5,140 nt of DNA from a bacterium (GTDB lineage: Bacteria; Verrucomicrobiota; Verrucomicrobiia; Limisphaerales; J093): the NCBI GenBank assembly GCA_021784265.1, contig JAJXTA010000288.1:1-5140 (forward strand), given 5' to 3'. Position 1 is the stretch's first letter. Each line of letters opens with the position of its first letter. Shown here piece by piece: positions 1 to 5,119 of this stretch. The notes beneath the pieces are model-generated. The model did not search any database, had not been told where the DNA came from, and worked only from the letters and a program-made list of their open reading frames with translations. The translations under genes and the position numbers were made by a program.

Positions 1-569
1 ATCGCGCCCCGGGCGACCCGGGCGAGCGGACGGTGACCCTCCCCATGCCGATCTTCCATGTCCTGGGGCTGCTGTCGGACTTCGGTCCCCGTTACTGGGT
101 GTGGCCCCCACGCGTCGTGGGCAGCCATAGGGTCGGTGGCTTCGCCTCGCGCGATGAGCGGGGTGTGCTACGGGTGTTGCTCTACACCCACGATCCCCAA
201 GACACGCAGTCGCGCTCGGCGGCCGCCTTCAGGGTCACCCTCGAGATCGCCGGGTGGGCGCCCCAACCGTTGCGGGTGCGCGAATACCGGTTCGACAAGC
301 GCCACAACTCCTGCTACGCCCTCGCGCGCGCCCTTCGGCACCGGACGACGACCGCCGCCGAAGCCCCGCGGGGGCCCTATACCGGCGCCGTGCTGGCGGA
401 GCTCGAGCAGGCTGCGGCGTGCCATCCCACCCGGGAGACGACTGGGGCCGCGGACGGCGCCGGGCGGCTGCGCTGGAGCGGCCGCGTGGCCGGCAACGGG
501 CTCAATGTCGTCGTGTTCGAGCCCGCGGGTTCCTCGGCCGCACCGGCGCGGGCGGAAGATCGTCGTTGA
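1..569 (+). CDS. C-terminal part of a GH39-like glycoside hydrolase (5' end outside window)
   Basis: The reading frame is open to the first base, so the gene begins upstream; the GTG at 33 is internal rather than a start. About 188 residues are visible. They resemble the C-terminal beta-sandwich of family GH39 (beta-xylosidase/iduronidase-like) enzymes. A 'MPIFHVLGLLSDFG' segment matches the usual 'P-x-F-x-x-F-x-L-L-x-x-L-G' helix, followed by a strand pair around 'LRVLLYTHDP', then 'VREYRFDKRHNSCYALARAL', which matches the family's R-E-x-R-x-D-x-x-H-S/N-x-x-Y segment. The last strand, 'GNGLNVVVFEP', matches the closing V-S-L-L-x-L strand. The catalytic acid/base and nucleophile glutamates would lie upstream and cannot be checked, so substrate and activity are open. 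The last 15 or so residues are Ala/Arg-rich and probably disordered. Family assignment is from recalled motif patterns, not a search; another beta-sandwich-tailed TIM-barrel glycosidase is the main alternative. Confidence 0.7.
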   Translation, partial: RAPGDPGERTVTLPMPIFHVLGLLSDFGPRYWVWPPRVVGSHRVGGFASRDERGVLRVLLYTHDPQDTQSRSAAAFRVTLEIAGWAPQPLRVREYRFDKRHNSCYALARALRHRTTTAAEAPRGPYTGAVLAELEQAAACHPTRETTGAADGAGRLRWSGRVAGNGLNVVVFEPAGSSAAPARAEDRR

Positions 570-598
570 GACCCAAGTCCAGGACGGGCCTAGCGCAA

Positions 599-622
599 GA
601 TTTTTCAGATTCTTGAAAGATC
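599..622. repeat. AT-rich 9-bp inverted repeat, operator-like
   Basis: GATTTTTCA (599-607) and TGAAAGATC (614-622) pair over 9 positions with one G-T pair and a 6-base centre (GATTCT). It sits 30 bases after the upstream stop codon, in the only AT-rich patch of a very GC-rich leader. The stem is too AT-rich for a typical intrinsic terminator, so a protein-binding operator is the likelier reading. An alternative, shorter pairing exists between CAAGA (596-600) and TCTTG (611-615). Confidence 0.35.
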
Positions 623-648
623 CGGGTGATTTGGGGCGTATTTATAGT
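613..648 (+). promoter_or_regulatory. Weak promoter-like region upstream of the receiver/PAS gene
   Basis: TTGAAA (613-618) resembles a -35 box, and TATTTA (639-644) or the overlapping TATAGT (643-648) a -10 box. The spacing of 20 bases or more is longer than the usual 16-18, so this is a candidate only. Its support is mainly position: it is the one AT-rich stretch before the small ORF at 696 and the signalling gene at 869, and it overlaps the right arm of the inverted repeat at 599-622, which would suit a repressor site. Confidence 0.25.
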
Positions 649-681
649 AGAGGGCACCAACGCGCGCCGGTGGGCGGCTCC

Positions 682-686
682 GGAGG
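682..686 (+). promoter_or_regulatory. Shine-Dalgarno site GGAGG for the small ORF at 696
   Basis: GGAGG lies 9 bases before the ATG at 696, an ordinary spacing. It is the best ribosome-binding match in front of any start on the + strand of this window. It is too far (23 bases) from the ATG at 710 to serve that start. Confidence 0.45.
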
Positions 687-695
687 CCCCGTACT

Positions 696-872
696 ATGAT
701 CAAACACCGATGTCCGAAAAGCGGGCGAGGTCGGCTAACCCCGGCGCGGCCTCTCCCCTGCGTGGCCGACGGGGCGGTGCCGATTCCGGCGGGGGGTTGG
801 CCGGGCGTGGGCGGTGCGGTCGGCCTGCCCGCGGTGCGCCCGGCCCCACCACGTGCCGAGCCCCTGCGATGA
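696..872 (+). CDS. Possible 58-residue upstream ORF coupled to the signalling gene
   Basis: An ATG at 696 with a GGAGG site 9 bases upstream opens 58 codons ending in TGA at 870-872. The stop overlaps the ATG of the next gene (869-871) as ATGA, the classic arrangement for translational coupling. The product begins MIKHRCPKSGRGR and is rich in Pro, Gly, Ala and Arg (12 prolines), with no transmembrane segment or domain that I recognise. It could be a leader ORF that delivers ribosomes to the downstream gene, which has no good ribosome site of its own. It could equally be chance, since ORFs of this length are common in GC-rich DNA. The evidence is the ribosome site and stop/start overlap, not the protein. 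Codon third positions are about three quarters G/C. Confidence 0.35.
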   Translation: MIKHRCPKSGRGRLTPARPLPCVADGAVPIPAGGWPGVGGAVGLPAVRPAPPRAEPLR

Positions 873-2386
873 AGACCGCGATTAAACTGCTTTTGCTCGA
901 GGACAACCCGGCTGACGCTGCGCTGCTGCGTGTCCGCCTTGAGCAGGAGGGCTTCACGTTGTGCCTGCGCCGGGTGGACACCCGGGCCGGGTTCGAACAG
1001 GCCCTGCTGGCCGGCGACCCCGACCTCATCATCTCCGACTTCACGCTCCCCGCCTTCGATGGGATGCAAGCGCTGGCCTTCGCCCGGGTCCAATGCCCGG
1101 CGGTTCCCTTCCTCTTCTTCTCCGCCACGCTCGGCGAGGAGTTGGCCGTGGCGAGCCTCAAGGCCGGGGCTGCCGATTACGTGCCGAAGGATCGGGTCGC
1201 CGCGCTGGCCCCGGCGGTGCGTCGGGCGCTGGGTGAGGTCGAGGCGCGCCGGCGGCGCGAACAGGCCGACGCGGTGCTGCAGGAGCGGGAGCGCTGGTTC
1301 CGTGCCCTCACCGAGAGTTCGCTGGACGTGGTGACGATCCTCGATGCCCGGGGCCGGTTCAAACACAACAGCCCTTCGCTGGAGCCGGCGCTCGGCTTCC
1401 GGCCGGAAGCCCTCGCCGGCCAACGGGCGGCCGCCTGGGTGCATTGGCGGGATCGCCCGACGGTCCGGCGGGCCTTTTGTCAGGCGGTCCGCCACCCGGA
1501 GCAGCCGGTGGTGTTCGAGTGTCGCGTCCGGCACCGGAATGGCGCTTGGCGCGATCTGGAGGTTCACGGTCAGAGCCGCCTCAGCGACCCGACCATTGCC
1601 GGGGTCGTGCTCAATTGCCGGGACCGGACCGAGCAGCGTTGCACCGAAGCGCAGCGGTTTCGCGCGCAGCAGATGGGGTGCCTGGGCGCACTGGCGCGTG
1701 GCCTTGCCCACGACCTGAACAATGTTCTCACGCCAGCCCTGCTGACGGCGGATCTGCTCCGGGCGCAGGTGGCCGATCCGCAAGCGCGGGCGATGCTCGA
1801 CGCGGTCAAGATCAGTGCCGTGCGGGGGGCGGAGCTGCTGCGCCAAGTCCTCCATTTCCCCCGGGGGATGCACACGGCGCCGTTGACGCCCGAACCCCGC
1901 GCTGGTGACGACCACCTGGGGGTGCCCGGCTCGCGGCCTCACCCCTCGACGCTCCAGACCCTGGACGCGCTCGCCACGACCCCGCCGGTGGGGTCCGCCA
2001 GCCCGCCCTTGGGGCAGGGCGAGCTGATCTTGGTGGCCGAGGGCGCGTTGGCCGCGCTGGAGTTCCACCGCCTGACCCTCCAGAGCCACAAGTACCAGGT
2101 GCTGGGGGCGTTGGATGGGCTGGAAGCGCTGCACCTCTTCCACGAACACAAGGCTCACATCCACGCGGTCCTCACGGAGTTGACCTTGCCCGTCTTGGAT
2201 GGGGCCGCGCTGGTGCAAGCGATGCGCCGGGTGGAGCCGGGAGTCAAGGTCCTCTGCGTCAGCGGTTTGCCCGCCAACGCCGTGCCGGCGCGGGAGCACC
2301 TCCAGGTCCAGGCCTTCCTCCCCAAACCGTTCACCGCCCCGCAACTGCTGACCACTCTGGCTGGGCTGCTCCAGTCCCAGGCTTGA
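869..2386 (+). CDS. Receiver-PAS-histidine kinase H-box-receiver protein lacking the ATPase domain
   Basis: This 505-residue cytoplasmic signalling protein has no transmembrane segment. Domains in order: an N-terminal receiver (about 5-125) with acidic pair E11/D12, phospho-acceptor D57, S85 and K107, complete for phosphorylation; a PAS domain (about 142-255); and a HisKA-type dimerisation/H-box helix pair (about 265-330) with 'GLAHDLNN' and H281. A Pro/Gly/Ser-rich linker (about 332-382) follows, where such kinases normally carry the roughly 110-residue HATPase_c domain with its N, G1 and G2 boxes; none is present. A second receiver (about 384-503) starts with the usual 'GQGELILV' junction but has E390/G391 for the acidic pair and E437 for the phospho-acceptor Asp, while S465 and K486 remain. 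The frame is intact across the linker. The ATG at 869 is chosen because the receiver fold begins there and the ATGA overlap supports it; the upstream GTG 626 and ATG 710 add only low-complexity sequence. It probably cannot phosphorylate itself and may act as a phospho-relay partner or scaffold; the function is inferred. Confidence 0.85.
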   Translation: MKTAIKLLLLEDNPADAALLRVRLEQEGFTLCLRRVDTRAGFEQALLAGDPDLIISDFTLPAFDGMQALAFARVQCPAVPFLFFSATLGEELAVASLKAGAADYVPKDRVAALAPAVRRALGEVEARRRREQADAVLQERERWFRALTESSLDVVTILDARGRFKHNSPSLEPALGFRPEALAGQRAAAWVHWRDRPTVRRAFCQAVRHPEQPVVFECRVRHRNGAWRDLEVHGQSRLSDPTIAGVVLNCRDRTEQRCTEAQRFRAQQMGCLGALARGLAHDLNNVLTPALLTADLLRAQVADPQARAMLDAVKISAVRGAELLRQVLHFPRGMHTAPLTPEPRAGDDHLGVPGSRPHPSTLQTLDALATTPPVGSASPPLGQGELILVAEGALAALEFHRLTLQSHKYQVLGALDGLEALHLFHEHKAHIHAVLTELTLPVLDGAALVQAMRRVEPGVKVLCVSGLPANAVPAREHLQVQAFLPKPFTAPQLLTTLAGLLQSQA

Positions 2387-2474
2387 CCGCGGCCGCCAAC
2401 CGCCGATACTCCCTTTCATGTTCGTGGTAATTCCCAATGGTAATCACCGCTGCCGCGGTTGGTTGGACTAGATT
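2387..2474. repeat. Intergenic region with long-range inverted repeat and GGTAAT direct repeats
   Basis: This 88-base gap holds GGTAAT twice (2426-2431 and 2439-2444, 13 bases apart). An 8-bp inverted repeat, ACCGCGGC (2386-2393) and GCCGCGGT (2452-2459), flanks it. The 58-base loop makes a transcription terminator unlikely. The GGTAAT pair could be a binding site or part of a promoter for the next gene, but there is no convincing -35/-10 pair. It may be chance. Confidence 0.2.
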
Positions 2475-2837
2475 ATGAACGCCGCCCCCGTCATGGTCAG
2501 TATTCACCCGTATTTCAAGATTCGCCCGGGCAACCTCGAGGCCGTGCGGGCGCTCCTGCCGGCCCTGGTGACCAAGACCGCCACCGAGCCGAAGAACCTT
2601 TTTTACGACTTCACCCTCGACGGGGAGGTGCTCTTCTGCCGGGAAGGCTATGCCGACGCCGAGGGGCTGGTGGCCCACCTGGACAACGTCGGCCCGCTCG
2701 TCGCCGAGATGCTGAAGTTGGCCGACTTGACCCGGGTCGAGGTGCATGGCCCGGCGGCGGAACTGGCGAAGTTAGCGGCTCCCCTGGCCGCCCTGAAGCC
2801 GGTTTGGTTTGCCTACGTCTGCGGCGTGCCGCGGTGA
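2475..2837 (+). CDS. Small ABM-fold protein, putative quinol monooxygenase-like
   Basis: This 120-residue soluble protein has the antibiotic biosynthesis monooxygenase (ABM, YgiN-like) dimeric alpha/beta-barrel pattern. There is a first strand 'VSIHPYFKI' (8-16), a helix with 'GNLEAVRALLPALVTKTATEP', then a strand 'FYDFTLDGEVLFCREGYADAEGLVAHLDNVGP' with the family's aromatic/acidic strand followed by a helix carrying H68. The C-terminal part (90-120) adds a helix and a last strand beyond the roughly 95-residue core. Family members act on quinones or polyphenols, or have no known enzyme activity; no cofactor is needed in the characterised cases. The substrate cannot be told here. The ATG at 2475 is the most upstream start possible, because an in-frame TAG lies at 2469-2471; M7 (2493) is an alternative. 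No clear Shine-Dalgarno site precedes either. It lies 88 bases after the signalling gene and 55 before the NYN gene, so a shared transcript is possible but not shown. Confidence 0.75.
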   Translation: MNAAPVMVSIHPYFKIRPGNLEAVRALLPALVTKTATEPKNLFYDFTLDGEVLFCREGYADAEGLVAHLDNVGPLVAEMLKLADLTRVEVHGPAAELAKLAAPLAALKPVWFAYVCGVPR

Positions 2838-2878
2838 GGGCACGTCGATTTCAGCGTGCGTGGCGCCGCCCCACCCGT

Positions 2879-2884
2879 TAGACT
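2879..2884 (+). promoter_or_regulatory. Candidate -10 box (TAGACT) before the NYN gene
   Basis: TAGACT fits the TAnnnT -10 pattern and ends 8 bases before the ATG at 2893. If used, transcription would begin at or next to the start codon, giving a leaderless mRNA. That would agree with the absence of a Shine-Dalgarno site. No convincing -35 box is seen at the proper distance, so this is weak. Confidence 0.25.
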
Positions 2885-2892
2885 GGCAACTC

Positions 2893-3738
2893 ATGAGTGT
2901 CCAAGAGTTCAGCGCCACGATGGCCGTCTTCCTCGACCTGGAGAATATCGCCCTGGGCGCCCGCGATGCCCACTACCCCCGCTTCGACATCCAGAAGGTG
3001 CTCGAACGGCTCCTGCTCAAGGGCCACATCGTCGTCAAGAAGGCCTATTGCGATTTCGACCGCTACAAAGAGTTCAAGCGCGACCTCCACGAAGCCGCCT
3101 TCGAGCTGATCGAAATCCCCCATGTCCGCCAGTCGGGTAAAAACTCGGCGGACATCCGGATGGTCGTGGACGCCCTGGACCTCTGTTACACCAAGGGCCA
3201 CGTCAACGTCTTCGTCATCATCAGCGGGGACTCGGACTTTTCGCCGCTGGTCAGCAAGCTGCGCGAGAACGCCAAGACGGTCATCGGGGTCGGCGTGAAG
3301 AACTCGACGGCCGATCTCTTCCTGAACAACTGCGACGAATTCCTCTACTACGACGACCTGGTGCGGGCCGAGCCGGCCAAAGGCCGGCAGCGGGCGGCGG
3401 CGAGCGAGGCGGTCCCCAAGACCCGCGAGGATGAGCGCAAGGGGCCGCCCTTGGCCGATGCCCTCGATCTGGTCCTGGAGACGTTGGAAGCTATCACCGA
3501 GGAGCGGGAGGGTGACGAGCGGATTTGGGGTTCGATGATCAAGCAGGCCATCAAGCGGCGCCACCCCGGCTTCAACGAGCGGGCCTACGGTTTCCGGTCC
3601 TTCAACGACCTGCTCCTCGAGGCCCAGACCCGCCAACTGCTGAGGCTGGAAGCGGACGAGAAGTCCGGCGGTTACACGGTGCGGCTGGTGGAGATCAGCG
3701 GCCCCACCGCGGCGCCCACGACGTCACCCGCAAGCTGA
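2893..3738 (+). CDS. NYN (PIN-like) domain protein with C-terminal OST-HTH/LOTUS domain
   Basis: This 281-residue protein has two domains. The NYN nuclease fold (about 10-157) starts 'AVFLDLENI' with D15 and N18, continues through 'SADIRMVVDAL' (D87, D93) and reaches 'VIISGDSDFSPLV' with D113 and D115; these acidic residues form the metal-binding cluster expected of an active PIN-like ribonuclease. A charged linker (about 160-187) leads to an OST-HTH/LOTUS domain (about 188-266) with 'IWGSMIKQAIKRRHPGFNERAYGFRSFNDLLLEA', the winged-helix pattern known to bind RNA in this family. The natural reading is an RNA-binding ribonuclease, target unknown. The ATG at 2893 is chosen because the fold begins just after it; the frame opens at TTG 2809, which would overlap the preceding gene and add unrelated residues, and M10 (2920) would cut close to the first strand. 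No cognate toxin or antitoxin partner is adjacent. Confidence 0.9.
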   Translation: MSVQEFSATMAVFLDLENIALGARDAHYPRFDIQKVLERLLLKGHIVVKKAYCDFDRYKEFKRDLHEAAFELIEIPHVRQSGKNSADIRMVVDALDLCYTKGHVNVFVIISGDSDFSPLVSKLRENAKTVIGVGVKNSTADLFLNNCDEFLYYDDLVRAEPAKGRQRAAASEAVPKTREDERKGPPLADALDLVLETLEAITEEREGDERIWGSMIKQAIKRRHPGFNERAYGFRSFNDLLLEAQTRQLLRLEADEKSGGYTVRLVEISGPTAAPTTSPAS

Positions 3739-3750
3739 CCCCGGCCCGCT

Positions 3751-3765
3751 CGGCCGCTCCGGCCG
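3751..3765. terminator. GC hairpin between convergent genes, possible bidirectional terminator
   Basis: CGGCCG (3751-3756) and CGGCCG (3760-3765) form a 6-bp all-GC stem with a CTC loop, inside the 29-base gap between two convergent stop codons. There is no run of T on either side, so it is not a standard intrinsic terminator. Position is the main support. Confidence 0.3.
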
Positions 3766-3767
3766 GC

Positions 3768-4223
3768 TCAGCGTGGCGGCGCTGGCGGTGGACCAGAGGT
3801 GTCTGCTGGTCCGGGCGGCCCGGGTGGGTGCGGCCCTCCCGGGGGACCGTGGAAGGACTTGTGGAAGAACTGCTGGCGCTGGCGGTCCATCTCCCGCATC
3901 AACACCCGCTGTTCTGGGGTGAGGAATTGGGCGATCCGTTGGTTCGACTTGGCGAAGATATCGGCCATTTGCTTGCCCGAGGCGGTGCGGACCGCTTCGA
4001 TGGCCGTCACGGTCTCGGTGACCACCGGTTCGATTTCCTGGACCTGCGCCGGGGTGAGCCGCAGGCGCGTGCGCAGGTCGCCGCAGATGTGGACCGCCAT
4101 GTCGTGCGGGCGGGGTGGAGCAAAGGCCCGGCGCATCCCCAGGCTGAACCCCCCCATGCCGCCGGCCAAGAGGCCCGCGCCGAACACCGCGGCCAGATAG
4201 AAGGTGGCAGTCTGCTTGGTCAT
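3768..4223 (-). CDS. Membrane-anchored LTxxQ periplasmic sensor (Spy/CpxP/CnrX-like)
   Basis: This 151-residue protein has an N-terminal hydrophobic segment (about 8-29, 'FYLAAVFGAGLLAGGMGGFSLG') that could be a membrane anchor or uncleaved signal. The all-helical region that follows carries two LTxxQ motifs, LTPAQ (56-60) and LTPEQ (101-105), the signature of the Spy/CpxP/CnrX/ZraP superfamily. H40, H45 and C47 cluster just before the first motif and are candidate metal ligands; H121, H125 and H132 lie near the end. The last 26 residues (126-151) are a Pro/Gly tail unlike the helical body. In related systems such proteins sense metal ions or misfolded envelope proteins and pass the signal to an anti-sigma factor or sensor kinase. 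It is the third gene of the operon, starting 6 bases after the stop of the membrane protein gene. The metal or signal cannot be read from sequence. Confidence 0.8.
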   Translation of the reverse strand: MTKQTATFYLAAVFGAGLLAGGMGGFSLGMRRAFAPPRPHDMAVHICGDLRTRLRLTPAQVQEIEPVVTETVTAIEAVRTASGKQMADIFAKSNQRIAQFLTPEQRVLMREMDRQRQQFFHKSFHGPPGGPHPPGPPGPADTSGPPPAPPR

Positions 4224-4229
4224 CGGGCC

Positions 4230-4508
4230 CTACTGGGAGAGGACCAGGTTGACCTCGGCGTTGGGCAAAGCCACCTCCATCCCCGGCTGCCCGGCCAGGG
4301 CCAGCAAGCTCACGACGACGGTTACCGCCAGGATCAGCGAAGCACAGCTCAGGCCCAGCCGGAGGCGACGGCGGAGGTCGGTGGGTTCACTCGGCAGCCG
4401 CTCGGCCACGCAACGGCTGGCCGCCCAGGGCGCGGCGGCCTCGGCCGGCGCCGGGGCGCGCGCGGCGGCGCGGAGCAGCCGCTGGAGCAGCTCGTCTTGA
4501 TTCTTCAT
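4230..4508 (-). CDS. 92-residue single-pass membrane protein, candidate anti-sigma factor
   Basis: I do not recognise a named domain. The N-terminal 45 or so residues are soluble and mostly helix-forming ('QDELLQRLLRAAARA' followed by an Ala/Pro-rich stretch). An Arg-rich stop (R46-R48, R50) comes next, then one hydrophobic segment (about 51-72) and a 20-residue tail. By the positive-inside rule the N-terminus is cytoplasmic and the tail is outside. Size and topology match CnrY-type anti-sigma factors, whose short cytoplasmic N-terminus holds the sigma factor. Position supports this: its ATG overlaps the sigma factor stop as ATGA (4505-4508), and the next gene encodes a CnrX-like sensor. No zinc-binding HxxxCxxC motif is present, so it is not a ZAS-type anti-sigma factor. 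The role is inferred from context. Confidence 0.7.
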   Translation of the reverse strand: MKNQDELLQRLLRAAARAPAPAEAAAPWAASRCVAERLPSEPTDLRRRLRLGLSCASLILAVTVVVSLLALAGQPGMEVALPNAEVNLVLSQ

Positions 4509-5092
4509 GACTCATCCCCTGCCAGCAGGGTTTCCAAGTGTTTCTTCATCTTATGGCGGGCACGAAAGGCCCGCACTTTGATTAACGACGCGCCCCACCC
4601 GGTGACCTGGCGGACTTCTTCGACGCTCTTGCCCTCGAGGTGGAGCAAGGTGATCACCAGCCGGTCGGCCGGGCTGAGGCGGGCCAAGAGCTTCTCGACC
4701 AGCTCACGGGCGGCCAAGTTATGGGCCGGTTCGAGTTCCTCGGTGGTCGCCGTCAGGGACTCCAGCGCGCGCGCCTCCCCTTCGCCGAGATCGGCCCAGC
4801 GCAGCTCCGGGCGGACGCGCTCGGCCTGGAGTTGGTTCAGGCAGAGGTTCACCGCGATCCGCGACACCCAGTGTTCCAGAGGGGCCTGGCCGGCGAACTG
4901 ATCCAGTTTTGAAAAGATCTTCACGAAGACGGACTGGATGAGGTCTTCTTGGCTGGTCTGCCGCGGCCAGTAGGCGCGAACGATCTTTCGGACCAGGGGA
5001 TAAAGATGGTTAAAGAGCGCGCGCGCCGCCTCATCGTCACCCCGTCGCACCCGTTCCAGGCACGACGACACATCGAGTTCCGCCTCAGGCAT
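4505..5092 (-). CDS. ECF-type RNA polymerase sigma factor
   Basis: This 195-residue protein has the two-domain sigma-70 family ECF layout. Region 2 spans about 20-92: 'EDLIQSVFVKIFSKLDQF' is the region 2.2 core-polymerase contact, and 'LEHWVSRIAVNLCLNQLQAER' matches regions 2.3-2.4, used for promoter melting and -10 recognition. After an acidic linker (about 100-124), region 4 (about 128-186) carries 'LARLSPADRLVITLLHLEGKSVEEVRQVTGWGASLIKVRAFRARHKMKK', with a helix-turn-helix for -35 recognition. Length is normal for the family. The basic end 'IKVRAFRARHKMKK' is of a type I associate with Verrucomicrobiota. It heads an operon with a candidate anti-sigma factor (4-base overlap) and an LTxxQ sensor, so it probably directs an envelope or metal stress regulon and may autoregulate. 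Start ATG at 5092; no clear Shine-Dalgarno site. Confidence 0.93.
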   Translation of the reverse strand: MPEAELDVSSCLERVRRGDDEAARALFNHLYPLVRKIVRAYWPRQTSQEDLIQSVFVKIFSKLDQFAGQAPLEHWVSRIAVNLCLNQLQAERVRPELRWADLGEGEARALESLTATTEELEPAHNLAARELVEKLLARLSPADRLVITLLHLEGKSVEEVRQVTGWGASLIKVRAFRARHKMKKHLETLLAGDES

Positions 5093-5112
5093 AACGACTT
5101 GGGCGGGCGCCT

Positions 5113-5119
5113 ATCATTA
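5113..5119 (-). promoter_or_regulatory. Candidate -10 region upstream of the sigma factor operon
   Basis: Read on the - strand, TAATGAT lies about 20 bases before the sigma factor ATG, in the only AT-rich patch of the upstream region, and resembles a housekeeping -10 box. The -35 box would fall at or beyond the window edge, so it cannot be judged. A perfect 10-base palindrome, CCCCGCGGGG, occupies 5131-5140 at the edge, where an operator could sit. No GGAAC/GTCT-like ECF autoregulatory promoter is visible. Confidence 0.25.

Noticed and set aside
33..35. GTG at 33 as the start of the first gene
   Set aside because: The frame is open to the window edge and the visible part corresponds to the end of a much longer enzyme, so an internal GTG is the better reading.
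58..699. A 213-codon + strand frame overlapping the GH39-like gene end
   Set aside because: It is the shifted frame of a gene whose own frame shows conserved GH39-type segments; the product is Arg/Pro/Ser-rich noise.
626..868. N-terminal extension of the receiver/PAS protein from GTG 626 or ATG 710
   Set aside because: The extra residues are Arg/Gly/Pro/Ala-rich with no fold, no ribosome site serves either start, and the receiver's first strand begins right after ATG 869.
1860..2016. A frameshift or assembly error explaining the missing ATPase domain
   Set aside because: The missing domain would need about 330 bases, and only about 150 are present. I see no N-box or G-box motif in the other frames of the linker, so a simple frameshift does not explain it; a clean deletion remains possible.
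605..2437. A 610-codon open frame on the - strand opposite the receiver/PAS gene
   Set aside because: Its translation is rich in Arg, Gln, Gly and Pro with no recognisable domain, while the + strand frame has clear receiver, PAS and H-box motifs. Long antisense frames are expected opposite GC-rich genes.
2809..2892. TTG at 2809 as the start of the NYN gene
   Set aside because: It would overlap the ABM gene by 29 bases and add 28 residues unrelated to the NYN fold; ATG 2893 gives a normal N-terminus.
3525..4901. A 458-codon open frame on the + strand crossing the NYN 3' end and the - strand operon
   Set aside because: It runs through several well-supported genes on the other strand and in another frame, and its product is low-complexity without domain motifs.
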